A DNA stretch of 13,268 nt, taken from contig JAFZWX010000179.1 of assembly GCA_017617145.1 (NCBI GenBank), positions 1-13,268 on the forward strand, given 5' to 3'. The notes under the pieces were generated by a model. That model saw only the letters and a list, made by a program, of their open reading frames with translations. It ran no database searches and had not been told where the DNA came from. Positions 1 to 7,381 of the stretch are shown here, one piece after another. Numbering within the stretch: position 1 is the first letter of the stretch; each line of letters opens with the position of its first letter. The stretch comes from Treponema sp. GTDB lineage: Bacteria > Spirochaetota > Spirochaetia > Treponematales > Treponemataceae. Position numbers and translations under genes: made by a program.

Positions 1-50
1 AACGATTCAGTTTTGTTTTTTATTTTGATGAGAGACCTTTTTTTGTTCTC

Positions 51-82
51 AAAAAAAAAGACTGTTTACTTTGAAAAACAGC
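51..82 (-). terminator. Rho-independent terminator
   Basis: Read on the minus strand, a stem CTGTTT/AAACAG (76-81 with 62-67) with an 8-nt loop is followed by a run of nine T (59-51). It lies about 75 nt after the stop of the NERD gene and probably ends that transcript. A second stem sits just before it (81-92 with 115-126, 12 bp allowing one G-U pair in plus-strand RNA) and has no T tract. Confidence 0.7.
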
Positions 83-157
83 CCTAAGTTGTATTTTTTT
101 TAGAATTAGTATTGACAACTTGGGGCCTTATATGTGTTATATGCTATTTTTTATTTT

Positions 158-898
158 CTAATAAGGCATAGTAAACTTGCATCTAGGATAATTTGAACAT
201 CCATAGAATTTACCATTCCTTCCATCTCGTAATTTTAACTCACCATTGCATCTTGGGCAAATTAAATTTCTCATTTTTTCCTTTTTCGCAGATACATTTT
301 GTTTTATGTTTTTTACATGTTCTTTTCTTGCTGTTTTTTCTGTGATTCTTGCAGATTCTAACATGGACTGAATTTTCATAAGGTCTACAGAAGTGATGCA
401 TTTTTCTACACAATGATTTCTAATAGTTGAGTTCAATTGATTATTATAAATTACAGGAATAGATGATTCTATATTCTTTAAAGTTGCACTGCCAGAAAAA
501 ACAACTATTGGAAAATATTTTATATAAGGAAAATCAGATAATATATTTTTTAAGGCATATATATGACTCCAGTTTTGTTTTATTGGATTTCTAAATGTAT
601 GTTTTTCTTTATAGATTATCTGAGTCCAATTTTCAGATTTTTCATTTCCAAAAATCCACCCTTTATAATTCTTTGTTTCAATTACAAAAATACCATATTC
701 TGATAAAACCAATTGATCTATTTGTGATGAATATCCATTTGAACTTTTTATTAAAAGATCTTTAAGTATAATGTATTCATTTCCTAGAAAACTCAAATGT
801 GTATTTACTTTGAATTCTCCAACAGAACCCTTTATTTTCGGAGAAAAGATTTTGAGAACTATCGAAATAATTAATACAAATATTATCCAGAATGGCAT
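158..898 (-). CDS. Membrane-anchored NERD nuclease-domain protein with C4 zinc finger
   Basis: 246 aa. A hydrophobic N-terminal helix (residues 3-19) suggests a membrane anchor with the rest cytoplasmic. Residues 25-130 match the nuclease-related domain (NERD), a PD-(D/E)xK-like fold: D61 in QIDQL, then E74 and K76 in IETKNYKG, followed by a W/G-rich strand. Residues 212-246 form a topoisomerase-type C4 zinc ribbon (C214, C217, C234, C240) expected to bind DNA. NERD plus this zinc finger is a recurrent bacterial pair whose substrate is generally unknown; DNA processing or defence is inferred. There is no Shine-Dalgarno sequence; a TATAAT box ends 9 nt before the ATG, so the mRNA may start about 3 nt upstream. 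It follows the lipoprotein gene and no attC lies between them, so both may share one cassette. Confidence 0.85.
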   Translation of the reverse strand: MPFWIIFVLIISIVLKIFSPKIKGSVGEFKVNTHLSFLGNEYIILKDLLIKSSNGYSSQIDQLVLSEYGIFVIETKNYKGWIFGNEKSENWTQIIYKEKHTFRNPIKQNWSHIYALKNILSDFPYIKYFPIVVFSGSATLKNIESSIPVIYNNQLNSTIRNHCVEKCITSVDLMKIQSMLESARITEKTARKEHVKNIKQNVSAKKEKMRNLICPRCNGELKLRDGRNGKFYGCSNYPRCKFTMPY

Positions 899-913
899 TA
901 TAATATAATTATA
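899..913 (-). promoter_or_regulatory. Candidate -10 box for NERD gene (leaderless)
   Basis: A perfect TATAAT reads on the minus strand at 913-908, preceded by TAG. The usual start point, 7 nt further on, falls at about 901, only 3 nt before the ATG at 898. No -35 consensus is visible; that position falls inside the hairpin at 917-937. Confidence 0.4.
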
Positions 914-916
914 CTA

Positions 917-937
917 AAAGCGGGCTTGACCCGCTTT
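917..937 (-). terminator. Perfect 8-bp hairpin after lipoprotein gene
   Basis: AAAGCGGG pairs with CCCGCTTT around a 5-nt loop, immediately after the lipoprotein stop codon (940-942). The T tract on the minus strand is only four long, so termination would be modest. The plus-strand loop CTTGA is identical to the central loop of the attC at 1426-1492, and the flanks CTAAA/TTTAG extend the pairing, so it could instead be an attC remnant. Confidence 0.5.
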
Positions 938-939
938 CT

Positions 940-1395
940 TTAGAATTTTCGAACTTTATAAATTCCTCGAGGCTTAGAAGTCCCATCTGTTGAAGTCGAG
1001 AAATCATAATACAAACCTGTTCCATCTGGTTCAATTACAAAGGAATATCTAAATCGATCTGAACCATCTCTTGAATAACTTCCCCAATCCCATCTTAAAT
1101 CAAGTCCTTGTCGAGAAAAATAAGCTTCTTCGCCTTCTGTTCCATTTCCATAAAGAACAAATCCGATATTGTTTTCTTTAAAATATCCTACTTGAAATCT
1201 TACCTCATCAACAAAACTATCATAGTTGTATTTATCAACTGCATACCATCGTTCTACTCCACCAAAAGCTGTTTCTGAAATAGAAATTCCATCTAAAATT
1301 AATATTCTATCCCTTGCACTTGAAGGCATGGAAGTACAAGAAAAGAGGATAATTGAAGTTATAAAAACTGCTATTAAACAAAATAATTTTTTCAT
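940..1395 (-). CDS. Small lipoprotein of unknown function
   Basis: 151 aa. Residues 1-19 form a typical lipoprotein signal (KK, then a hydrophobic stretch) with lipobox LFSC; C20 would be lipidated, placing the protein on the outer face of a membrane. The mature part is rich in aromatic and acidic residues with repeated Gly/Asp turns (VERWYAVDKYNYDSF, RWDWGSYSRDGSDRFRY) and suggests a compact beta domain; I do not recognise the family. It is the first gene after the attC at 1426-1492: the ATG follows GAGG with a 7-nt spacer, right after the hairpin at 1408-1422, so almost the whole 5' untranslated region is cassette-end sequence. It may be expressed from a promoter further up the array. Confidence 0.8.
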   Translation of the reverse strand: MKKLFCLIAVFITSIILFSCTSMPSSARDRILILDGISISETAFGGVERWYAVDKYNYDSFVDEVRFQVGYFKENNIGFVLYGNGTEGEEAYFSRQGLDLRWDWGSYSRDGSDRFRYSFVIEPDGTGLYYDFSTSTDGTSKPRGIYKVRKF

Positions 1396-1407
1396 TTTCT
1401 AACCTCG

Positions 1408-1422
1408 CGCCCCAATAGGGCG
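1408..1422 (-). repeat. Cassette-start hairpin beside attC-1
   Basis: CGCCC pairs with GGGCG around a 5-nt loop. The stem ends exactly 3 nt from the R' box of the attC at 1426. Equivalent hairpins with the same 3-nt offset sit beside the other three attC sites, so this is a recurring structural element at the 5' end of each cassette. Confidence 0.65.
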
Positions 1423-1425
1423 TCC

Positions 1426-1492
1426 ATATAACTATAGCCTTAAACGGTTTTGCGGCTTGACCGCAAAATCCGCTTTGAAGGCGTTGTTAGGC
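1426..1492 (-). repeat. Integron attC site (attC-1)
   Basis: 67 nt. The outer boxes are ATATAAC (1426-1432; R' reads GTTATAT on the minus strand) and GTTAGGC (1486-1492; R'' reads GCCTAAC). The inner arms GCCTTAAACGG (1437-1447) and CCGCTTTGAAGGC (1470-1482) pair fully except for two extra bases in the second arm, the extrahelical bases typical of attC. A perfect 8-bp central stem TTTTGCGG/CCGCAAAA encloses loop CTTGA. The extra bases (C and G on the minus strand) lie in the L'' arm, so the cassette belonging to this site is the minus-strand operon at higher coordinates. The strand exchange point is expected between 1432 and 1431. Confidence 0.9.
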
Positions 1493-1514
1493 GAATTTTA
1501 TACATGAATTAATA

Positions 1515-4500
1515 TTATTCATATACAACAAATGCCGCCCAATAATATGGATGTTTGTATTCATCGCTGTTTCTGAATTCATTTTTTACCTTGCGGTATG
1601 CTTCCGAATATGACATTCCGCTTTTTACTTTTTTATACATTCGTGTCATAAACTCTGCCGTTGCCTCATCATCAACACACCATAATGTTACGCCCACATT
1701 TTTAGAACCAGCGACCATAAATGCACGGGAAAGTCCGACCATACCTTCGCCTTTCTTGATTTCACCCAAGCCTGTCTGACAGGCAGAAAGACAGACCATT
1801 TGCGCATTAAGATTCAAAGAACAGGCTTCCCCGATTGTCAAATAACCATCATCTTGGGATTCTGAAATTTTTCCCGAAACTTCCGAGAACAAAACACTGG
1901 ACATTTCAGATAAATCATTATCAAAATATCCGTGACAGGCAAAATGTAATATAGAATAATTTGAAAGCAATCCGTTTTTTGACATAGACTTTAAGGTTGC
2001 TTCACTTGCAGATTTTTGAGTTTCTACAGTAGCCTTTTTAAAAGTCGCTTTTTGTAATGCTTCCAATTCAACAACTGTTCCAGGCAAATCATGCCAGTTT
2101 AATTTCTTTTGATCAAAATATTTTGCAGAACCTTCATTTTTAAGAATATTCTGCAAATCTTCAACTGATAATCTTGTTTGATTATCAACCGTTGCAAAAC
2201 TTCTGTCATATCCGCGTTTTCCGTTTCCACGCAAAGTCTGATTATGCTCTTCCTCGGAAAGTGATTTGTCATACCATGCACCACCAAACAACAATGCATC
2301 CGATGATTTTGATTTTACCTTATCTGCAATCATGCTGACAGAAACAGAAGGTGAAATGCCGATTGCATACTTTTTACCGAAATCAGCTGAATCAGCATTT
2401 TCTCGAAGCATATCAAACGGCAAAAATGCCAGATTACCGTCAGGAACGATAAGCACATCTTTTACTCCTTTTATATATGGCAAGACAGGTTGTACAAGTT
2501 TTTCATAAAGTTCGTTTCTTTGATTTTCAAATGTAACTTCCGATTTTATAGGCCAGTGCGTTATTGCATCTCGTAAATAATTGATTGCAGAATTGTAATC
2601 GTAGGACGAATCTAGAGGAACGGCAGTTATTTTCTTGTTTGTAATAATAAGGCAATAAGAAGAAAACTTGATATCTTCAGCACATTTTCGTGTATTCGAT
2701 TCTTTCAAAATTTCACAGTCATCTAAAATTGTTGGATTCCATAGAACATATTCAAGAATTACTCTATTTTTTCCACACCATTTTTGGGCATCTTTTGCCT
2801 TTACCGTTTTCGGATTACGAAGTTGAGCATAGGTCGGAAGTCGCTTTGCAATTTTTTCATCGAGTTTTGAAAGGGCTTTTTCTGCAACGGAAAGATTCTT
2901 TTCTGCCTGTGACATTTTTTCTGAATCACGCTTATTAGCACTCAGTGAACTTTGCGTTTCTATTTCTTTTCTTGCAATTGAGATTTGCTTTGTAAGTTCC
3001 TTTATTTGCTTGCGTTCAGATTCTGTCACTCCGTCAAGCGATAGTGCTCTTTCCAATCCGATTTGATCCAAAAAGCCACGGCTACGAAGCATCTCTGAAT
3101 ATTCAAATGCATTCTCTAGATTGTTGTTTTTTGCTTCAAAATCAATCGCATAATAAAGAATTGGCAAAGTCTCTTTTAATAAATCAGATTTTAGCGATGC
3201 CATATCAAGGCGAGCATGTTCCGAAGTATCTGCAACAAGAGAAAACATTTCATGGAAAAAATCTTTTTCATTTGAGAATGAATCTAATCCTGCGGTTATA
3301 TAAAATGTTCGCATTGCACTGTCGATTGTGCTTTTATAAAACACGGAGTTTTTGCGTAACTCAAAGGACTTCTTAAAACATTCGGCAGATTTTTTTATAT
3401 TCTGAAAGTCTGGATTCTTATAAAGTATACCAAGGTCATAATAGGAAGTTGCCTCTGTTCCTGTGTAGCCTAAAATATTTGCTCTTCTGCAAACTTCGTT
3501 TTGATAATATTCAGCCTTTTCATAATCATCAAGACAGAAAAAAGCTGTTGCTATACTGCCAACTAAAGATAAAATTTCTTCTGTATCTTCTTGTTCTAAT
3601 TCAATGTATAAATCTAATGATTTCGCATAGAAAGTCAGTGCTGTTTCATAATCTTTTTTCAATCCATAAATTAGTCCAAGAGAATGATATAGCCCAGCCA
3701 TTCCAATAGTTTTTTCACCCCAATACTTCTTGCTGGTTTTAATCGCTTCCTGACAGTAAAAAATGGCATTAGAATAATCACCTTTGTTGCTGTAAATATC
3801 ACTGATACTACTAAGTACATTTGTTAAATTTTGATGCGGGTGAGTTTCATAATATTTTTTGCATTTCAGGAGTATCGAAAGAGAACGGGAATCATCGCCC
3901 ATCAAGGCATAGCATTTTTCGATTTCTGCTAAATAAACAGCAATGGATGCGGAATTGTTTTCACCATAGTTTTTATCAAATATTTCTATAGCTTTAAAAC
4001 CATAAGTCAGAGACTGATTTATATTCGCAGTTCGCCTGTAATAGTCCGCAAAACTTTGATATAAATAAGCAAAATTTATATTATCTGATTGTAATAGTGA
4101 TGTGTAAATTTCTTCGGCTCTTTTTAATTTTTCAAAAGCAGTTGTATAATTTTCTGTAGCAGTGAAAACTTCAGCCAAATCTATTAAGCTTTCTGCAAAT
4201 TCCAATGAGTTTTCACCTAAAGTTAAGTTTCGTATTTCTAACGCTTTTGTGAATTCGTTGATTGATTCCTGATAATTACCACACTGATAGTCCATATAGC
4301 CTACATCCCTGTAAGCATTAGATGTTTTTATATGACTCTCTCCATAAACTTTAAGATTTATTGATAGTTCTTTTTTAAAATATGAAAGAGCGTTTTTATA
4401 TTCTCCAAGTGCCTCATATATGTTGCCGAGTTCTAAAGCAGTATCTGATGCAAACTTTGCTGCATCCGCCTTTGTCTCCGAAGCTGTTTTAGCTGACTGT

Positions 4501-4802
4501 ATTTTTGATGATTCAAAAATTTCCAATGCTTTTTTCAAATTGGAAATTGCATTATCATATTTTCCGATTTTAGAGTAACATTCTCCAATTAAAAAATAGT
4601 CATTCCCTATATAAATATGATTTAATCCATAAGTCGTTTTATCATTCGATAAACTCATCTCATAGTTGATAACCGCACTTTTATAATCCCCTTTATTAAA
4701 ATACTCGTTTGCTATTTGAAAATAGGACTTTGAATTTTGTGAAGATGCTGAATAAGCAATAAAAATAAACGAAAATAAAGCAAATATTTTCTTTGACTTC
4801 AT
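1515..4802 (-). CDS. Exported TPR-CHAT caspase-like protease
   Basis: 1095 aa. An N-terminal signal peptide (KSKK, hydrophobic to about residue 20, then SASSQ) predicts export. Residues about 25-480 are a run of tetratricopeptide repeats, recognisable from repeating GDYKSAVINYE, GKYDNAISNLKKALEI and GEYKNALSYFKKEL units. Residues about 595-660 are Lys/Glu-rich and likely coiled coil. Residues about 760-1095 are a CHAT peptidase (clan CD, caspase/separase relatives) with the His-Cys dyad intact: H957 in HFACHG and C1008 in LSACQTG, followed by the typical GEGMVGLSRAFMVAGS and PYYWAAF strands. TPR-CHAT proteins often act as effectors gated by a partner that binds the repeats; the substrate here is unknown. 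It starts 16 nt after the four-TM gene and is the last gene before attC-1. Export of a CHAT protein is the unusual point. Confidence 0.9.
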   Translation of the reverse strand: MKSKKIFALFSFIFIAYSASSQNSKSYFQIANEYFNKGDYKSAVINYEMSLSNDKTTYGLNHIYIGNDYFLIGECYSKIGKYDNAISNLKKALEIFESSKIQSAKTASETKADAAKFASDTALELGNIYEALGEYKNALSYFKKELSINLKVYGESHIKTSNAYRDVGYMDYQCGNYQESINEFTKALEIRNLTLGENSLEFAESLIDLAEVFTATENYTTAFEKLKRAEEIYTSLLQSDNINFAYLYQSFADYYRRTANINQSLTYGFKAIEIFDKNYGENNSASIAVYLAEIEKCYALMGDDSRSLSILLKCKKYYETHPHQNLTNVLSSISDIYSNKGDYSNAIFYCQEAIKTSKKYWGEKTIGMAGLYHSLGLIYGLKKDYETALTFYAKSLDLYIELEQEDTEEILSLVGSIATAFFCLDDYEKAEYYQNEVCRRANILGYTGTEATSYYDLGILYKNPDFQNIKKSAECFKKSFELRKNSVFYKSTIDSAMRTFYITAGLDSFSNEKDFFHEMFSLVADTSEHARLDMASLKSDLLKETLPILYYAIDFEAKNNNLENAFEYSEMLRSRGFLDQIGLERALSLDGVTESERKQIKELTKQISIARKEIETQSSLSANKRDSEKMSQAEKNLSVAEKALSKLDEKIAKRLPTYAQLRNPKTVKAKDAQKWCGKNRVILEYVLWNPTILDDCEILKESNTRKCAEDIKFSSYCLIITNKKITAVPLDSSYDYNSAINYLRDAITHWPIKSEVTFENQRNELYEKLVQPVLPYIKGVKDVLIVPDGNLAFLPFDMLRENADSADFGKKYAIGISPSVSVSMIADKVKSKSSDALLFGGAWYDKSLSEEEHNQTLRGNGKRGYDRSFATVDNQTRLSVEDLQNILKNEGSAKYFDQKKLNWHDLPGTVVELEALQKATFKKATVETQKSASEATLKSMSKNGLLSNYSILHFACHGYFDNDLSEMSSVLFSEVSGKISESQDDGYLTIGEACSLNLNAQMVCLSACQTGLGEIKKGEGMVGLSRAFMVAGSKNVGVTLWCVDDEATAEFMTRMYKKVKSGMSYSEAYRKVKNEFRNSDEYKHPYYWAAFVVYE

Positions 4803-4818
4803 CTTATTCTCCGAAATT

Positions 4819-5535
4819 TTAAAGAATTTGAATCATATTAAGTTCGTCTTGTTCTGATGCTGTTAATTCAATGTTTTTATTACCTTGCTGACTGACAAAA
4901 ATTACTATTGTAAAAATTCCAATTACTGCAGAAGGAATGAGACTGATATAATTGTGGTTAGAGTATTTAAAAAGCCAAATTGAACAAAAGATACATCCAA
5001 TAAATGAAATGATAGAAAACAACGCACTCGCCCACATGTTCACTTTTGTAACCGAAAAATCAAACTCCTTTGTCGGATTCCATCGGCTTCCTGTTGTTTT
5101 TGGATTCAAATAAACATCGTATAATGATCCGATTTCTGATCTTTCAAGTAATGAAACATGAGTTTCCCAGTTTTTCTGCCAAAACTTAGAGCCTTTATTT
5201 ACCATGTGCCATGCAACTGAAAAGAAAAAACCTAATCCTGATAAAGCAGAAATTACAGGAACTAAAAATGAATAGTTGCAGGGAAATTCTTTACATGAGC
5301 AATCAACATACTTACAAAGAACTACGAACAATGCAGTGTAAATAACTGTAATAAAAGCCCAAAAGAATCCAGTTCGCTTCCAATATAAATCAATTTCGAA
5401 TTTTCTTATGTCTTGGGCTTCTTTTAATGCATTGAAACGCATGTTTTCCTTATCAGATGTTTTGTCATTTGGAAAAAGTTTTAGATAAGTATCGATTTCA
5501 GTCACTTGTTTTGCAGTTCGATTTTTCTTTTCCAT
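4819..5535 (-). CDS. Four-TM membrane protein, family not recognised
   Basis: 238 aa starting at the ATG at 5533-5535, preceded by a GGGGG-rich ribosome site 5 nt upstream; a longer in-frame reading to 5628 has no such site and overlaps the previous gene. Hydrophobic segments lie at about 57-75, 89-112, 167-190 and 197-215. The N-terminal 50 residues are charged and probably cytoplasmic. Between TM2 and TM3 is a loop with GSKFWQKNWETH (115-126) and LLERSEIG, which looks like a conserved family motif, but I cannot name the family. Two Cys pairs lie between TM1 and TM2 (CKYVDCSCKEFPC). It ends 16 nt before the CHAT gene and is very likely co-transcribed; a pore or anchor working with the protease is inferred. 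Confidence 0.8.
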   Translation of the reverse strand: MEKKNRTAKQVTEIDTYLKLFPNDKTSDKENMRFNALKEAQDIRKFEIDLYWKRTGFFWAFITVIYTALFVVLCKYVDCSCKEFPCNYSFLVPVISALSGLGFFFSVAWHMVNKGSKFWQKNWETHVSLLERSEIGSLYDVYLNPKTTGSRWNPTKEFDFSVTKVNMWASALFSIISFIGCIFCSIWLFKYSNHNYISLIPSAVIGIFTIVIFVSQQGNKNIELTASEQDELNMIQIL

Positions 5536-5549
5536 ATTTTTCCCCCTTT

Positions 5550-5592
5550 TAAAAGAACAAAGCCTTGCGATTGCATTACTAACCACAAGGCT
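5550..5592 (-). terminator. Hairpin with T-rich tail inside the CHAT operon
   Basis: AGCCTTG (5592-5586) pairs perfectly with CAAGGCT (5567-5561) on the minus strand, followed by TTTGTTCTTTT. It sits between the PPC-like gene and the four-TM gene, so it may attenuate transcription and make the first two genes more abundant than the membrane protein and protease. Confidence 0.5.
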
Positions 5593-5608
5593 AAAAAATG
5601 TTGAAAAA

Positions 5609-6310
5609 TTAGTTTGTGTACAACTCAAACCATGAGCAATATCTTGAATTGTTGACTACTACAATATGAAAATTTCCATCCCAACGTGGAACAAAACTAC
5701 ACCAAGCGTTTGAACTGTAAGATGTATCTTTATCTATGAGATTCCAGTTTGAATCATAAATATACAAGTCCAAATCAGCTCCATCCGTAGAATAAATATC
5801 TACTTCTGCATATCGCCCAGCTACAAATCCGACATTATAGTATGAAGCTCTGCTCTTACCGTAAACATAACTGAAATCATATTTTGGTCCACCAAAAGCT
5901 CCGCGAGTTCCGGCTTTTACCAATTTTTCAACTGTCTTTGCATAGGCAAGCAATGTCTTGTCTTTTCCTGCAAGTTTTTTACCATCAGCAAGCAACTGTT
6001 CTGCGGTATACTGTTTCTTTTCTGATTGACTTTCCTTTGCTCCAGATTCATCTTGAGTTGCTTTTGTTTTCATTTCCTGTTTTGGAACTTGTGCAAGGAT
6101 TTCTGCTGCACAAAGCAATGATGAAGCAGAGCCGTTTTTGTAACCGTATTCTGCAAGCTGGAAAGCAGTCTGAATAGAAGCCATTTCTTCTGAAACAGGT
6201 GCTTTCAATTCTTCTTTGGCTTCAATTTCAGGTTGTTTTGCCTGCTGAGCAAAAAGTGATGTTGCAAGCAATGCACCAGCAACTAAAGTTACGATTTTTT
6301 TCATTTTCAT
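5609..6310 (-). CDS. Exported protein with PPC-like C-terminal domain
   Basis: 233 aa from the ATG at 6310, which has AGGAG 6 nt upstream; an upstream in-frame extension lacks a ribosome site. A signal peptide (MKMKKIVTLVAGALLATSLFA) predicts cleavage after about A21. Residues 35-135 are helical and Lys/Glu/Ala-rich (EMASIQTAFQLAEYGYKNG, AEQLLADGKKLAGKDKTLLAYAKTVEKLV), resembling a short TPR-like or helical scaffold. Residues about 145-233 resemble the bacterial pre-peptidase C-terminal (PPC) beta sandwich: VGFVAGRYAEVDIYSTDGADLD, LDLYIYDSNWNLI, then FVPRWDGNFHIVVVNNS. PPC-like domains usually lie beside secreted proteases and CHAT or caspase-like proteins, which fits the operon. It could be a sensor, inhibitor or targeting partner of the CHAT protease; that role is inferred. 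Confidence 0.8.
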   Translation of the reverse strand: MKMKKIVTLVAGALLATSLFAQQAKQPEIEAKEELKAPVSEEMASIQTAFQLAEYGYKNGSASSLLCAAEILAQVPKQEMKTKATQDESGAKESQSEKKQYTAEQLLADGKKLAGKDKTLLAYAKTVEKLVKAGTRGAFGGPKYDFSYVYGKSRASYYNVGFVAGRYAEVDIYSTDGADLDLYIYDSNWNLIDKDTSYSSNAWCSFVPRWDGNFHIVVVNNSRYCSWFELYTN

Positions 6311-6365
6311 GAAATTCTCCTTTAAAATTGATTTTATGTAAAAAAGATTTATACAAATCCTTTCA

Positions 6366-6854
6366 TTACCTAATGAGAGGAATAATATCAGTCCAGTAAG
6401 AGTCTGTTTCCCTGTCATAATTGTTTATAACAACATAAGGAGCAGAAGGGTCTCTTGTTATCAATGCAACGCTTACATCACAGCCCCGTTGTTTCATCAG
6501 GGCTTTTACAGAGGAAGCCAAAACTGTATTTGGATTTACTCTTCTCATATGATCAAAGTCAATTACATATCCCATAGACTCAATCCAAGTTGGAACATAT
6601 TGGTCTACAATTGATTTTCCGTATCCTTCGTGATAAGTGTAGGTGTCGTAGAGCCAATAATGAATTTTGCCATGACCTTCGATGTATGCCCAACCGTCCT
6701 GCTCTTTGTAAGATTCTGCCACATCGTAAAACCATTTTCCGTTTAGTGTTACTCCTGAATCCCAATGCCATCCACCACTTTCTATAGGCGGTTCTTCTGC
6801 GAATGCGGCAAAAGTAAGAAGTAACAAAAATAAAATCAAAAATTTCTTTTTCAT
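6366..6854 (-). CDS. Small exported protein of unknown function
   Basis: 162 aa from the ATG at 6854, with AAGGAG 8 nt upstream; a TTG 24 nt earlier is in frame but overlaps the ribosome site. Residues 1-19 are a clear signal peptide (MKKKFLILFLLLLTFAAFA, cleavage before E20). The mature protein is rich in Trp, Tyr and Gly (GGWHWDSGV, GWAYIEGHGKIHYWLYDTYTYHEGYGK) and ends with a Lys/Arg- and Asp-containing segment (SVKALMKQRGCDVSVALI). It has one cysteine (C125) and no motif I recognise. It is the first gene of the CHAT operon, 55 nt ahead of the PPC-like gene, and faces the XRE regulator across a shared intergenic region. An external ligand-binding role is possible but not shown. Confidence 0.75.
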   Translation of the reverse strand: MKKKFLILFLLLLTFAAFAEEPPIESGGWHWDSGVTLNGKWFYDVAESYKEQDGWAYIEGHGKIHYWLYDTYTYHEGYGKSIVDQYVPTWIESMGYVIDFDHMRRVNPNTVLASSVKALMKQRGCDVSVALITRDPSAPYVVINNYDRETDSYWTDIIPLIR

Positions 6855-6909
6855 AAATGCAGCTCCTTTTAGAATCAACCTATTCTAAATACAAAAATAA
6901 AAAACAATT

Positions 6910-6983
6910 CCTACTTATAATACAAAATAAACCTATTTATAATAAGTTACAAGTTTTTTTACCTATTTTTCATAAGTTCAAAA
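6910..6983. promoter_or_regulatory. Repeated operator-like motif between XRE gene and CHAT operon
   Basis: CCTAYTTATAATA-like words begin at 6910 (CCTACTTATAATA), 6932 (CCTATTTATAATA) and 6962 (CCTATTTTTCATA). The last two are followed by AGTT and a CAA-like end. They lie in the divergent intergenic region, where an XRE repressor encoded next door would bind. On the minus strand TTGTAA (rc at 6948-6953) and TATTTT 17 nt on form a plausible promoter for the CHAT operon. Confidence 0.35.
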
Positions 6984-7010
6984 TTGTGTTCTTTAGCTGC
7001 AAAATATACT
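6984..7010 (+). promoter_or_regulatory. Candidate promoter of XRE gene (leaderless)
   Basis: TTGTGT (6984-6989) and TATACT (7005-7010) are separated by 15 nt, shorter than ideal. The expected start point, 7 nt after the -10, is 7017, the A of the ATG. No Shine-Dalgarno sequence precedes the gene, which agrees with a leaderless mRNA. Confidence 0.4.
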
Positions 7011-7016
7011 GAAATA

Positions 7017-7337
7017 ATGGAAACACAAGATTTAAGAGAGGCCTTGAGCTATAATTTAAAGAAATACCGCAAAAATAAAGGCTGGTCGCAGTTTGAACTG
7101 GCAGAAAAAGCTGAAATTTCAGAGCAGACTGTAAATTCAATAGAAGGTTTACGATTATGGCCAAGCGACAAGACTTTAGCGAAAATGGCAAATGTATTAG
7201 AAGTTGAAATGTACCGTCTGTTTGTTCCACAAAAAATATCTATACAGTCTGAATCTATTGCAGAATTGAAACATGCCGTTGTAAAAACAGTTGAAACACT
7301 TGTTCATGACACTTTGAATGACTGGGAAACGCAGTAA
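7017..7337 (+). CDS. XRE-family helix-turn-helix regulator
   Basis: 106 aa from the ATG at 7017 (METQDL); a TTG at 6984 is in frame but would put the start inside the promoter. Residues about 8-63 are an HTH_3/XRE DNA-binding domain: LKKYRKNKGWSQFELAEKAEIS, then SEQTVNSIEGLRLWPSDKTLAKMANVLEV. The C-terminal 40 residues are helical and may dimerise. It is on the opposite strand to the CHAT operon and shares the 160-nt upstream region with it, which suggests it controls that operon and itself through the repeated motif at 6910-6983. It stops only 7 nt before the promoter of the type III antitoxin RNA, so regulation of that system is also possible. It has no partner toxin of type II kind beside it. 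Confidence 0.85.
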   Translation: METQDLREALSYNLKKYRKNKGWSQFELAEKAEISEQTVNSIEGLRLWPSDKTLAKMANVLEVEMYRLFVPQKISIQSESIAELKHAVVKTVETLVHDTLNDWETQ

Positions 7338-7344
7338 AAATCAC

Positions 7345-7374
7345 TTGACAGAAATTCATAAGCTATATTATATT
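7345..7374 (+). promoter_or_regulatory. Promoter of the type III antitoxin RNA
   Basis: A consensus -35 TTGACA (7345-7350) is followed after 18 nt by TATATT (7369-7374). The predicted start is about 7381, directly at the first antitoxin repeat. Such a strong promoter suits an RNA antitoxin that must exceed its toxin. Confidence 0.75.
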
Positions 7375-7381
7375 TTAATTG

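Noticed and set aside
119..130. GGNCC restriction site inside the inverted 12-bp word as a link to the TdeIII-like enzyme
   Set aside because: One short site at each end is expected by chance and the enzyme's true specificity is not known.
113..142. Plus-strand promoter (TTGACA and TTATAT) near the left end
   Set aside because: It would transcribe antisense to the NERD gene and no plus-strand gene follows; AT-rich DNA gives such matches often.
1408..1492. attC-1 and its hairpin as an ordinary rho-independent terminator
   Set aside because: There is no T tract, and the layout with outer boxes and two unpaired bases recurs at three other places.
1555..3709. Several plus-strand frames of 70-110 aa opposite the CHAT gene
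   Set aside because: They are antisense shadows of a long, well-supported coding region and have no recognisable domains.
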